Shown: positions 23,721 through 30,661 of the stretch, in pieces
Layout of the letters: each line of letters starts with the position of its first letter
How positions within the stretch are numbered: the first letter of the stretch is position 1
Assembly: GCA_046760785.1 (NCBI GenBank)
Contig: JBHIET010000003.1
Location: 1 to 64,000 of the forward strand
Direction of reading: 5' to 3'
Source of the DNA: JBHIET01 sp046760785
Lineage (GTDB): Bacteria > Chloroflexota > Anaerolineae > B4-G1
DNA: 64,000 nucleotides
The notes under the pieces: generated by a model
Seen by the model: the letters and a program-made list of their open reading frames with translations, nothing else
Told to the model about the DNA's origin: nothing
Databases searched by the model: none
Translations under genes and position numbers: made by a program

Positions 23721-23764
23721 TCCAGACAGACGCAACACAAGTGACGCGCAATTACAGCACTCAT
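23708..23764 (-). CDS. Cysteine-rich leader peptide (MSAVIARHLCCVCLERGR)
   Basis: 18-codon ORF from ATG (plus 23762-23764) to TAG (plus 23708-23710). Codons 10, 11 and 13 are TGT, TGC and TGT. It begins about 5 nt after the predicted transcription start, so it should be translated as a leaderless message. The Cys run, the overlapping antiterminator element and the downstream U-tract terminator together match the logic of amino-acid leader-peptide attenuation. Cys-rich leaderless leader peptides upstream of cysteine genes are known from Actinobacteria. The assignment here is from sequence only. Confidence 0.75.
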   Translation of the reverse strand: MSAVIARHLCCVCLERGR

Positions 23765-23775
23765 ACCTGAACGCT

Positions 23776-23803
23776 ATTATCTCACAGTCCGGCAAATCCG
23801 CAA
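23776..23803 (-). promoter_or_regulatory. Promoter of the cysteine leader/cysteine synthase transcript
   Basis: Minus strand TTGCGG (plus 23798-23803), 16 nt, GATAAT (plus 23776-23781). The expected start is near 23769, five bases before the leader-peptide ATG. Confidence 0.6.
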
Positions 23804-23869
23804 GTTGGATCAAGGGGCGAGACTTGCGGCTGCTAGCTGGCCGGGCAGCGCAGCGGGGAGCCTAAGCTC

Positions 23870-23889
23870 AAAGTCCCCATCCCGGGGAC
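23870..23889 (-). terminator. Possible terminator downstream of hypE
   Basis: GTCCCC (23873-23878) pairs with GGGGAC (23884-23889) and is followed by TTT on the minus strand. The rest of 23820-24006 shows nothing else I recognise. Confidence 0.35.
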
Positions 23890-24006
23890 GTCACACGCGG
23901 TGGATGGCCGCTTTTCCGTACCGTTCTGCGCTCAAGACGCCCCCGAGACGGTGGCTACGAGCTCGGGAAACGATCTACGCTGCTCAGGCTGAGTAGTAAC
24001 ACCAAA

Positions 24007-25023
24007 TCAACAGATACGCGGGAGTAGCTCTCCCACAGGCATATCCACCACGCGCCGGCCGCCGATGGTGGTGCGAGCCAGGACCATCCCTGGATGCTCC
24101 TCGGTGACGACGCCGATGCGGGCCGCCTCCTGCCCTTGTGGGTGTGCTTGCATCGCCTCCAACGCTTGCGCTGCCTCCTGCGGCGGGACAAAGGCCACCA
24201 GCTTGCCCTCGTTGGCCACCGTCAGCGGGTCAAAGCCCAGCATCTCGCAGGCCGCCGCCACCGGGGGGCGCACGGGCACGGCCGCTTCCTCGATCTCGAC
24301 ACCGACCTGCGACGTCTCGGCCAGCTCGTTCAGCGCCGCCGCCAGCCCGCCCCGGGTGGGGTCGCGCAGGCAGTGGGTGTGCGGGGCGGCTGCCAACAGC
24401 GCCTCCACCAGCCCGTTCAGCGGGGCGCTGTCGGAGAGGAGCTCGGTCTCGAACTCCAGCCCCTCCCGCTGGCTGAGGACGGCGATGCCGTGATCGCCCA
24501 CCGTGCCGCTCAGGAGCACCACGTCGCCGGGCCGCGCCCGGTCGGGGCCAATCTCCACCCCCTCCGGCACCACCCCCACGCCGGCCGTGTTGACGTAGAT
24601 GCCGTCTCCGTGCCCCTGTTCGACCACCTTCGTGTCGCCTGCCACGACCTGCACGCCCACTGCACGGGCCGCCTCCGCCATCGAGCGCACCACCCGCTCC
24701 AGCAAGTCCATCTCCAGCCCTTCCTCCAGGATGAACCCGGCCGTGAGCCACAGGGGATGCGCGCCGCTCATCGCCAGGTCGTTGACCGTGCCGTGGACGG
24801 CCAGCGAGCCGATGTCGCCGCCGGGGAAGAAGAGGGGCCGGACGACGAAGGAGTCGGTGGAGATCGCCAAGTGCTGATCGCCCATCGCTAATCGCAGGAC
24901 GGTGGAATCGGCCAGTTGGCGCAGGTAGAGATTGTCCAGCGGGGCAGCAAAGACCTGGCAGATCAGGTCGTTCATCATCTTGCCGCCCGCGCCGTGGGCC
25001 ATGCGGATGACGTGTTCTTTCAT
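24007..25023 (-). CDS. hypE: Hydrogenase maturation factor HypE (carbamoyl dehydratase)
   Basis: 338 aa, PurM/AIR-synthase fold. AHGAGGKMMNDLI at the N-terminus, ISTDSFVVRPLFFPGGDIGSLAVHGTVNDLAMSGA, VVAGDTKVVEQG and CLRDPTRGGLAAALNELA are diagnostic. The last residues are PRIC, with the C-terminal Cys that receives the carbamoyl group from HypF and is dehydrated to thiocyanate, giving the CN ligand of [NiFe] hydrogenase. ATG 25023 is chosen because the conserved protein starts there; the frame continues upstream into retroelement remnants. No other hyp or hydrogenase gene is in the window. Confidence 0.95.
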   Translation of the reverse strand: MKEHVIRMAHGAGGKMMNDLICQVFAAPLDNLYLRQLADSTVLRLAMGDQHLAISTDSFVVRPLFFPGGDIGSLAVHGTVNDLAMSGAHPLWLTAGFILEEGLEMDLLERVVRSMAEAARAVGVQVVAGDTKVVEQGHGDGIYVNTAGVGVVPEGVEIGPDRARPGDVVLLSGTVGDHGIAVLSQREGLEFETELLSDSAPLNGLVEALLAAAPHTHCLRDPTRGGLAAALNELAETSQVGVEIEEAAVPVRPPVAAACEMLGFDPLTVANEGKLVAFVPPQEAAQALEAMQAHPQGQEAARIGVVTEEHPGMVLARTTIGGRRVVDMPVGELLPRIC

Positions 25024-25029
25024 GTAGGT

Positions 25030-25152
25030 GAGACTCCTGATTCTGCCCGCCTGGGTGCGGCTGTCGCCGAAGCGGGCGTGGTTGACCCAGCCCCGCACCG
25101 ACTCAGTGACCCGTTCCAGCGGCAGCGCGCCGCCAGCAGTTAGAATCATTTC
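25030..25152 (-). pseudogene. C-terminal fragment of a DGR-type reverse transcriptase
   Basis: Upstream of and in frame with hypE, the minus strand encodes LPLERVTESVRGWVNHARFGDSRTQAG, which resembles the C-terminal SIRGWVNHVRYGNT... segment of diversity-generating-retroelement reverse transcriptases. The YxDD catalytic part is absent, so only a fragment remains. Similarity judged from memory of the family. Confidence 0.5.
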
Positions 25153-25155
25153 GCT

Positions 25156-25226
25156 TGATCTGCAACCTTTTGGCCCCAAAGTTGAGCAGGAACCCTACCT
25201 TATAGCCAGATGCTTTGAGGTTCGGT
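25156..25226 (-). pseudogene. C-terminal fragment of a GxxExxY-family protein
   Basis: LKASGYKVGFLLNFGAKRLQIKR is the typical C-terminus of GxxExxY proteins, which frequently accompany DGR target genes in these bacteria. It is joined in frame to the variable region of the target gene without its own N-terminal half, indicating a deletion. Confidence 0.55.
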
Positions 25227-25227
25227 G

Positions 25228-26000
25228 GTTTCAAAACCGTAGAACCACTGAAGAGGTTGCCGGGATCGAGGCTGAAGCGGTACGCGCAGCGGACGAGTAG
25301 GCGATCGTTGATGTAGGAGCCGCCGCGCACCACCGCACGGTTGGGGGCCCCCCCTCTGGATTGTTCAAGTCGGCCTCATTTCTACCATAATCCCGCTAAT
25401 TGTCAACCCAGCGCGTGAGGCACCACTCCAAAACGTTGCCGCTCAGGTCCAGGCAGCCGTAGGGAGAGTCGCCGGCCGGGAAGATACCCACGGCGGAGGT
25501 AGTGCCGATGCCGGTCTGGTCATAGTTGGCCCGATCGGGTCGTCCACGTCCAACTCGCCGGTGGCCGGGTCCACGCCAACGCCGGGGCGGGGGTCCCCCA
25601 GCACGGCCAGGGTGCGGGCGGCGGCGGCACATTCGCGGGGGGTCAGTGCTCCGGTCTGGAGCAGGTCGCCCAATCGCTCTATCACTCGCCTGTCGGCCTC
25701 AAGGCGGCCCTGTAAGGCGCGGCGGTAGAGCATGAACAAGTCACCGGCCGGCCAGGCGGCGCGCCAGTCCTCGGTCATCGGGTGGTCGGGAGGCGGGGCA
25801 GGTACCAGCCGGCTCAGGATCGCATCCAGACGTTCAGGGTCAAAGTTTCTGAAGCACAGGTGCTCACCCAGCAGCATCACTGGTTCGCGCCAGCGGTCGC
25901 TGCGGTCCACACGCTCCCGCACCTGACGCGCCGGTTCGCGCAGGCGGCCCAGGTAGCGCCCGGCCCGGTGGCTCCCTCGCCTTTCGCGGGCTTGATGCAA
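25228..26000 (-). pseudogene. Broken DGR target gene: NACHT-end plus formylglycine-generating-enzyme-type domain with a variable region
   Basis: Minus strand, three pieces. (1) 25540-26000: RWREPVMLLGEHLCFRNFDPERLDAILSRLVP and later LAVLGDPRPGVGVDPATGELDVDDPIG, the linker after a STAND/NACHT module. Its N-terminus is missing. (2) A deletion and frame change, then TGIGTTSAVGIFPAGDSPYGCLDLSGNVLEWCLTRWVDN (25396-25515), the end of a sulfatase-modifying-factor fold. (3) A TAG where TAC (Tyr) is expected, then in frame RDYGRNE...VVRGGSYINDRLLVRCAYRFSLDPGN (to about 25262), the C-type-lectin-like variable region of DGR targets, with AAC-derived positions read as ATC, GAT, CTC, TTC. No template repeat was found nearby. 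Confidence 0.65.
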
Positions 26001-26034
26001 AGCGAGGCCAGCATCTGGTGATGCCAGCCTCGCG
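26000..26034 (-). terminator. Terminator of the tmRNA gene
   Basis: On the minus strand a 14-bp stem with two G-U pairs: GCGAGG...CATC (plus 26020-26033) against GATG...CCTCGC (plus 26002-26015), 4-nt loop, followed by TTTGC. It lies directly after the ssrA CCA end. Confidence 0.65.
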
Positions 26035-26039
26035 ATTTG

Positions 26040-26462
26040 TGGTGGAGATGGCGGGAATCGAACCCGCGTCCGAAGAATTCGACCAGGGACCTCTACAAGC
26101 TTAGTCAGCCTTTTACTTCTCGTCCAGGGAGTCGCCGCCGACCGCGCTACACCCGGACCTAGCCGATGGGAGCCGAGACTCCCGCTTGAGCACCCTTATC
26201 GGCGTCGGAGCGCCGCACGCCAGCTCTCTGACGCCCGACCCCCGGCCTGCCGGCGTGAGACCGGGGCGGACGTGACCGTCTGTGCAGTCAGTTTGTCCTT
26301 GGGCCGGATTAGGCTGCCATTGGAGCAGCCGCCACCGCGGCCTGAGGAACAGGAATCCAAGTGTTGTTGGCACTTTGGAATGTGTGCTCCGTTGTTAACG
26401 GGGGCAGAGCACCCCGGCTTGCCATCCGTGGTAAGCCTTCTCCGTCGAAGCCTGTCATCCCC
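26040..26462 (-). ncRNA. ssrA: Transfer-messenger RNA (tmRNA)
   Basis: One-piece tmRNA, ~423 nt. The 5' end GGGGATGACAGGCTTCGACGG and the 3' end GGACGCGGGTTCGATTCCCGCC...CATCTCCACCA pair as the alanyl acceptor arm (GGGGAUG with CAUCUCC), and the T-loop TTCGATTC is intact. The mRNA-like part encodes a tag starting ANNTWIPVPQ and ending AAAPMAA followed by TAA, so a hydrophobic ...AA proteolysis signal is conserved. It rescues stalled ribosomes with SmpB. CCA is genome-encoded. Confidence 0.95.
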
Positions 26463-26530
26463 ACTTTCAGTATCCCCGGGCAGATCGAGCCCGTTACAAC
26501 ATGGCTTGCGGCCCAGGCTTCAACGATTAT

Positions 26531-26558
26531 ATTATAACACGCATTGGCTACTTGACAA
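26531..26558 (-). promoter_or_regulatory. ssrA promoter
   Basis: Minus strand TTGTCA (plus 26553-26558), 16 nt, TATAAT (plus 26531-26536). The predicted start is about 60 nt before the mature tmRNA 5' end, consistent with processing by RNase P. Confidence 0.8.
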
Positions 26559-26605
26559 GGCCCGACACCCAAGAGGGGGACTACCTCGCAGATAAAAAGA
26601 AGAAA

Positions 26606-28426
26606 TCAGCGTGCATCTGCGTTTATCCAAACATTGAGCCCCACTGTCGTCGTTCTCGAGAGCATGCTCTCTAGATTTTCAAACGGGACCGATTCCGGGT
26701 CACTGAAGTAGTCGAAGTAATCAGCCCAGCTCAGGCCATCAGCCCAGCTCAGACCATCAGCCCAGCTCAGGCCATCGGCCCAGCTCAGACCATCAGCCCA
26801 GCTCAGACCGTCGCCCCTACACAGGCCATCAGCCCAGCTCAGGCCATCAGCCCAGCTCAGACCATCAGCCCAGCTCAGACCGTCGGCCCAGCTAAAGCCA
26901 TCGGCCCAGCTCAGACCATTGAGCCAGGCGAAGACGTCGGCCCAGCTCAGACCATCGGCCCAGCTCAAACCATCGGCCCAGCTCAAACCATTGGCCCAGC
27001 CGAACTCGTCAGCAGGGAGCCCGAACGTGCCTGTCTCGGGGTCATAGACTGTCCAGCCTCGGTAATGCTCCTCGCCAGCCAAGTCGAGTTCGATATCCAT
27101 CCCCTGGTTGGCTTCGTCCATAATATCGGTGAAGACGGCATCGGGCGCCCAGACGCGGCCTGCTCCTTGTTGCCAGAGACTATATGCCCCCAGGTGCGGA
27201 CGCGCGGTCATCATCAACCGAGCTTTCACTTGATCGGGTGTCAGCTCTGGGTGCTGGCTGAGCATCAGGGCCGAGACGCCGGAGACCATAGCTGACGACA
27301 TAGAGGTGCCCGCCATCTCGAAGTAGTGGCCACGGACTCGATTTTCGGGGTGTTGCTGGCCCAGGTAGGTGCGTGCTCGCATCAGTGAGATGACGTGGGC
27401 GCCAGGCGCAATCAGATCGGGCTTGACGAAAGCATCGCAGGTGGGACCGGCGGCCGAGAAATCTGGGATGTAATCATCGCTGAAGTCCTCAGGCGTGCGG
27501 TTGTCGCTAAAGGCACCGACAGTGATGATGTAGGGGGTGTTGCCCGGCACGCCGATACTGAATGGGGCGGGGCCAGAGTTACCCGCGCTCGCGACCACTA
27601 CAATACCTGCCTGCCAGGCCGCCATCGTCGCCAGATTCAGGGGGTCAACCCAGTAGGGAGCGCACACCGATGCGTGCATCGAGACGTTGAGCACGCGGAC
27701 GTTGTACTCATCCTTGTGCTGCACGACCCAATCAATTCCCTGGAGCACGTCGGCGTAGGTGCCCGTCCCTGTCTCGTCCAACACACGCACGGCCACCAGG
27801 TTGGCCGCTGGCGCGATGCCCCGGTACTCACCGTCCCTGCGCTCATATTCACTATTGCCCACAATGCCTGCAACGTGGGTCCCGTGGCCATTAGGGTCTC
27901 TTGGCGACCGGCGCAATCGCCGTCCCTCGTACAGCTTCCCGGATAGCACGTCGTAGTAGGCCAGGATACGATTGCCCCTGCTGTCCGGCGGCCGGTACAA
28001 ACTCCTAATGGTGGGGTCAATCCCGGTATCAAGAAGAGCCACAGTGACGCCCGCTCCCAGATTACCGGCTTCCCACACCTCTCTGACCCCGATGGCCTTG
28101 GAGAACTCCACGTCAACCCGCTTGCCTGAGGTCTCCACCGAACGGTCCGGCGTCACGCGGACCACGCCGGGGGTCTCGGCCAAGCGAGCCAGAAAAGTCT
28201 GGGGAACCTCGGCCACTACCGCGTTGATGATGCCCACTTCAGCGGTGACGAGACCACCGTTGGCACGCACGGCTGCCGCCGCATCCTCGACGCTGGTGCC
28301 CTGCACGATGACGCGCACTGAAGATGCCGACGCAGTGACAGGTGCCGCGCCGGTCAGCGTCACCACCAGTAGCGTGCACAGGACCAAAAGAGTGACTGCG
28401 TTACGAAAACGAGTTTGTACCTTCAT
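26606..28426 (-). CDS. Secreted subtilisin-like serine protease (S8) with GLSWAD repeats
   Basis: 606 aa. A Sec signal peptide (about 1-32) is followed by an inhibitor-I9-like propeptide (33-~105) and a peptidase S8 domain with Asp in VALLDTGID, His in NGHGTHVAGIVG, oxyanion Asn in ASAGNSGPAP and Ser in GTSMSSAMVSG. Residues ~477-572 hold 16 tandem hexapeptides of consensus WADGLS, then a short tail (NLESMLSRTTTVGLNVWINADAR). The repeat is extremely hydrophobic-aromatic and acidic, and may bind a surface or form an extended beta structure. ATG 28426 follows AGGAGGAAG. Stands alone. Confidence 0.93.
   Translation of the reverse strand: MKVQTRFRNAVTLLVLCTLLVVTLTGAAPVTASASSVRVIVQGTSVEDAAAAVRANGGLVTAEVGIINAVVAEVPQTFLARLAETPGVVRVTPDRSVETSGKRVDVEFSKAIGVREVWEAGNLGAGVTVALLDTGIDPTIRSLYRPPDSRGNRILAYYDVLSGKLYEGRRLRRSPRDPNGHGTHVAGIVGNSEYERRDGEYRGIAPAANLVAVRVLDETGTGTYADVLQGIDWVVQHKDEYNVRVLNVSMHASVCAPYWVDPLNLATMAAWQAGIVVVASAGNSGPAPFSIGVPGNTPYIITVGAFSDNRTPEDFSDDYIPDFSAAGPTCDAFVKPDLIAPGAHVISLMRARTYLGQQHPENRVRGHYFEMAGTSMSSAMVSGVSALMLSQHPELTPDQVKARLMMTARPHLGAYSLWQQGAGRVWAPDAVFTDIMDEANQGMDIELDLAGEEHYRGWTVYDPETGTFGLPADEFGWANGLSWADGLSWADGLSWADVFAWLNGLSWADGFSWADGLSWADGLSWADGLSWADGLCRGDGLSWADGLSWADGLSWADGLSWADGLSWADYFDYFSDPESVPFENLESMLSRTTTVGLNVWINADAR
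26711..26998. repeat. Tandem 18-bp repeat, 16 units, inside the subtilase gene
   Basis: Unit GCCCAGCTCAGACCATCA (plus strand) with mostly silent or third-base variation (TCA/TCG, ACC/GCC). Translated as (WADGLS)n. Divergent units are WANGLS, WADVFA, WLNGLS, WADGFS, WADGLC, RGDGLS and the last WADYFD. Confidence 0.95.
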
Positions 28427-28515
28427 CTACTTCCTCCTGAACTACCCCGCCCCTGGAACAGGACGAATCAACACAACTGCATTGCCTCGACAATGGCACA
28501 TTTCCACCGCACGGC

Positions 28516-28670
28516 GGTTGCCCTTCGACTGCGCTCAGGGCAAGCACCGCGTGCTACGTCTGCGAAGTCGCCTCCGGCGACTAGACCAGTCCGCGCAGGC
28601 GGACTTGGCAGTAGTGGCCCGCGATGCTTCAGCTACGCTCAGCACAGGCTTTCAGTCGCCGGGAAACCGA
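28516..28670. repeat. Cluster of Chloroflexota-type dispersed repeats
   Basis: CCCTTCGACTGCGCTCAGGGCA (28521-28542), then two hairpins: AGTCGCC-TCC-GGCGACT (28566-28582) and AGTCCGC-GCAG-GCGGACT (28588-28605), then GGCAGTAGTGGCCCGCGATGC...CAGTCGCCGGG. This combination is a recurrent intergenic repeat in the phylum. It lies within the 550-bp gap 28427-28978, whose remainder also holds another TCGACGAGCTCATGG copy near 28816 and no gene. Confidence 0.7.
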
Positions 28671-28815
28671 ATGTGCCATTGTCAGGATTGCGGTCACTGC
28701 TATATTAGCAGATGTCAGCGCTCAAATCTATGATTTTCGTATGCAAGCTGCGTGTGAGTTTCGTGTAAAAGCGTGGTGCCACCAGGCGTGATCGGAGGTG
28801 CAGGGCGAGGTTCTT

Positions 28816-28836
28816 CCCTTCGACGAGCTCATGGCA
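28816..28836. repeat. CCCTTCGACGAGCTCATGGCA dispersed repeat copy
   Basis: Same palindrome family as at 1931, followed by CGCTCGAAATGAC, a frequent continuation of this repeat. Confidence 0.5.
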
Positions 28837-28978
28837 GGCCGCCGCCGCGCTCGAAATGACGGCGTGGAGCAGGTCTGAATCCAAATGTGTCCTTCCCGTT
28901 CAAGATTGACTTTTGCGTCCCCTCAAGCTAAAATCGTGCTGACCGGCACACGCTTCTGGAACGTAGGAGTGACACACA

Positions 28979-29668
28979 TCAGGGAAGCTGGGAGGTGGTG
29001 TTGTAGGCCACGCGCTCGATGAATCCATCCTCGCTCAGTTCGCCAGCGCCGTAGGCCGCCAGGTCCCCCGCGCTCACGCGGGCGCTGATCCACATATCGG
29101 CCTGGCTGCTCTGAGCTTCGCCGTGAGCGTCCGGCCGAACGGCTAGGATCGTGACCTCAACCCAAGTGAGGGAGCTGCATTCATCTACTGCCTGTTCCTG
29201 CAGGGCCAGGACGACGTCGAAGGCTGCCCATACCAATTGAGCGGCCTCGTCGGGCGTCTCACCTGGCGAGAGAGGATGTACGATCTCGAAGCAGAGCGAG
29301 CCGTCAGGGAGCAGCGCTACTGTCCCGCCCAGCCCGGCCCGGGCCAGCAGTTGCGCAGCCTTCCACTGGCAGGTCCTCTGTAGGGGCGCTCCTGAGACAG
29401 AGGCTTCACCTTGAGGGGAAGGGACTTCGGCTGAGTCCGCATCGGGGCGTGCACTTCGACTAGGCGTAGCGAGGTCCTCAGGTCGCGGGGCTTCGTTGGT
29501 GAGTTCAGCCAAACCGCTCAGCGTCGAAGGCCCGGCCCAACGAGTGGGCGCGGGCAATGGCGATGTGCTGGTGCCAGAAGGATGTGTCGCCAGCATCACC
29601 AGAGCCAGGATGATGGCGATGTCGGCGATTACCAAGATGGCGATGATTCGCTTCTGCCTTGGAGTCAT
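28979..29668 (-). CDS. Membrane-anchored protein of unknown function
   Basis: 229 aa from ATG 29668 (an upstream in-frame extension to 29752 would run into the divergent transporter promoter). One TM at about 8-29 (IIAILVIADIAIILALVMLA), then a Ser/Pro-rich linker (30-95), then an outside domain (100-229): CQWKAAQLLARAGLGGTVALLPDGSLCFEIVHPL...TWVEVTILAV...DMWISARVSAGDLAAYGAGEL. Two or three Cys residues could form a disulfide. No family recognised; similar small anchored proteins occur in Chloroflexota. Divergent from the EamA gene with 75 bp between starts. Confidence 0.6.
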   Translation of the reverse strand: MTPRQKRIIAILVIADIAIILALVMLATHPSGTSTSPLPAPTRWAGPSTLSGLAELTNEAPRPEDLATPSRSARPDADSAEVPSPQGEASVSGAPLQRTCQWKAAQLLARAGLGGTVALLPDGSLCFEIVHPLSPGETPDEAAQLVWAAFDVVLALQEQAVDECSSLTWVEVTILAVRPDAHGEAQSSQADMWISARVSAGDLAAYGAGELSEDGFIERVAYNTTSQLP

Positions 29669-29743
29669 CAGGTAGAGTGTAACACAGCTACGGCTACAGC
29701 ACAACAGCGAGTAGAGACAACAAACGGATCGAGTGGTGGCGAG

Positions 29744-30661
29744 ATGAGACACCTGAGCCGCGAGCAGCGCCGCGGCGTCATGAACACAATCATTGCCAGT
29801 TTCCTTCTGGGCTGGGCACCCATTCTGGGCAAAATAGCCTATACGAGCGGTGCCACGCCATACACCCTGGTTGCCCTCCGCACGCTGGTGGCAGCGCTGC
29901 TCCTGTGGTTGGTTTTTGCGTTCTTCTGGCGTCGCGAGATCGCTATCTCCTGGCGTGACCTGATCGGATGTGTCGCTGTGGGCGCAGTGAACGGCTTCGG
30001 ATCGCTACTCTACTACATGAGTCTCTTACGCCTCGATGCTTCTCGTGCCTCGCTGCTCAACACCCTCTACCCACTATGGGTGGTACTGTTCCTCTTCGCT
30101 GCCGGACAGCCACTGACGCGCCTCACCTTGGCGCGCCTGACGCTCTCTACACTGGGAATTTATCTACTGACGCGCACGCGGCCAGGGGAACTGGATTGGT
30201 TGGGAGTAATGCTGATGATTGCCTCAGCGGCGACCTATGGCTGGCACCTGGTGTTAGGACAGTGGGTGCTGGCCGATGTGCCGGCGCACAAGGCAGCGCT
30301 CTACATTCTGACGACCATGGCCTGCGTGGTCGGTGTGGCACGGGCGCTGCAGGCGCGGCCAGTGGAACCTATCGTGAGCACCGGATGGGGCGCGATCCTG
30401 GCGCTGGGGCTGACGACCGCCCTATCGCGGCTGGCGATGTTCAGCGCACTGGAACGGCTGGGAGGAGTCGAGACGGCGTTAGCTGGCCTGTTGGAACTGC
30501 TGGTCAGCCTGGTGCTGGCTTTCTTATTGCTAGGCGAACGCCTGACACTTGTACAGTGGCTTGGAGGCGGGCTGCTGGTGGTCAGCCTGATGATGATGAC
30601 TCGCGATCCTGGGATGCGCCTGGCAGAGGGAAACGTGCCTCTGGAGTGGAAGCAGCAGTGA
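29744..30661 (+). CDS. EamA-family (DMT) transporter
   Basis: 305 aa with ten hydrophobic segments in two homologous EamA halves (about 15-140 and 160-290): SFLLGWAPILGKIAYTSGATPYTLVALRTLVAALLL and AILALGLTTALSRLAMFSALERLGGVETALAGLLELLVSLVLAFLLLGE. Probably a metabolite exporter of the drug/metabolite superfamily. ATG 29744 with GGTGGCGAG upstream; the longer frame from 29582 is discarded because conserved sequence starts at the ATG. Its 3' end overlaps the convergent kinase gene by 80 bp. Confidence 0.88.
   Translation: MRHLSREQRRGVMNTIIASFLLGWAPILGKIAYTSGATPYTLVALRTLVAALLLWLVFAFFWRREIAISWRDLIGCVAVGAVNGFGSLLYYMSLLRLDASRASLLNTLYPLWVVLFLFAAGQPLTRLTLARLTLSTLGIYLLTRTRPGELDWLGVMLMIASAATYGWHLVLGQWVLADVPAHKAALYILTTMACVVGVARALQARPVEPIVSTGWGAILALGLTTALSRLAMFSALERLGGVETALAGLLELLVSLVLAFLLLGERLTLVQWLGGGLLVVSLMMMTRDPGMRLAEGNVPLEWKQQ

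Noticed and set aside
23600..23770. T-box or SAM riboswitch in front of the cysteine synthase
   Set aside because: No T-box GGUGGNACCGCG-type motif and no SAM aptamer core; the Cys-codon leader peptide explains the terminator better.
26309..26572. 87-aa minus-strand frame with the stretch ANNTWIPVPQAAV
   Set aside because: This is the tag-coding part of tmRNA, not a separate protein gene.
26711..26998. Regular 18-bp repeats resembling an array
   Set aside because: No spacers; they are codons of the subtilase in one frame, so not CRISPR.
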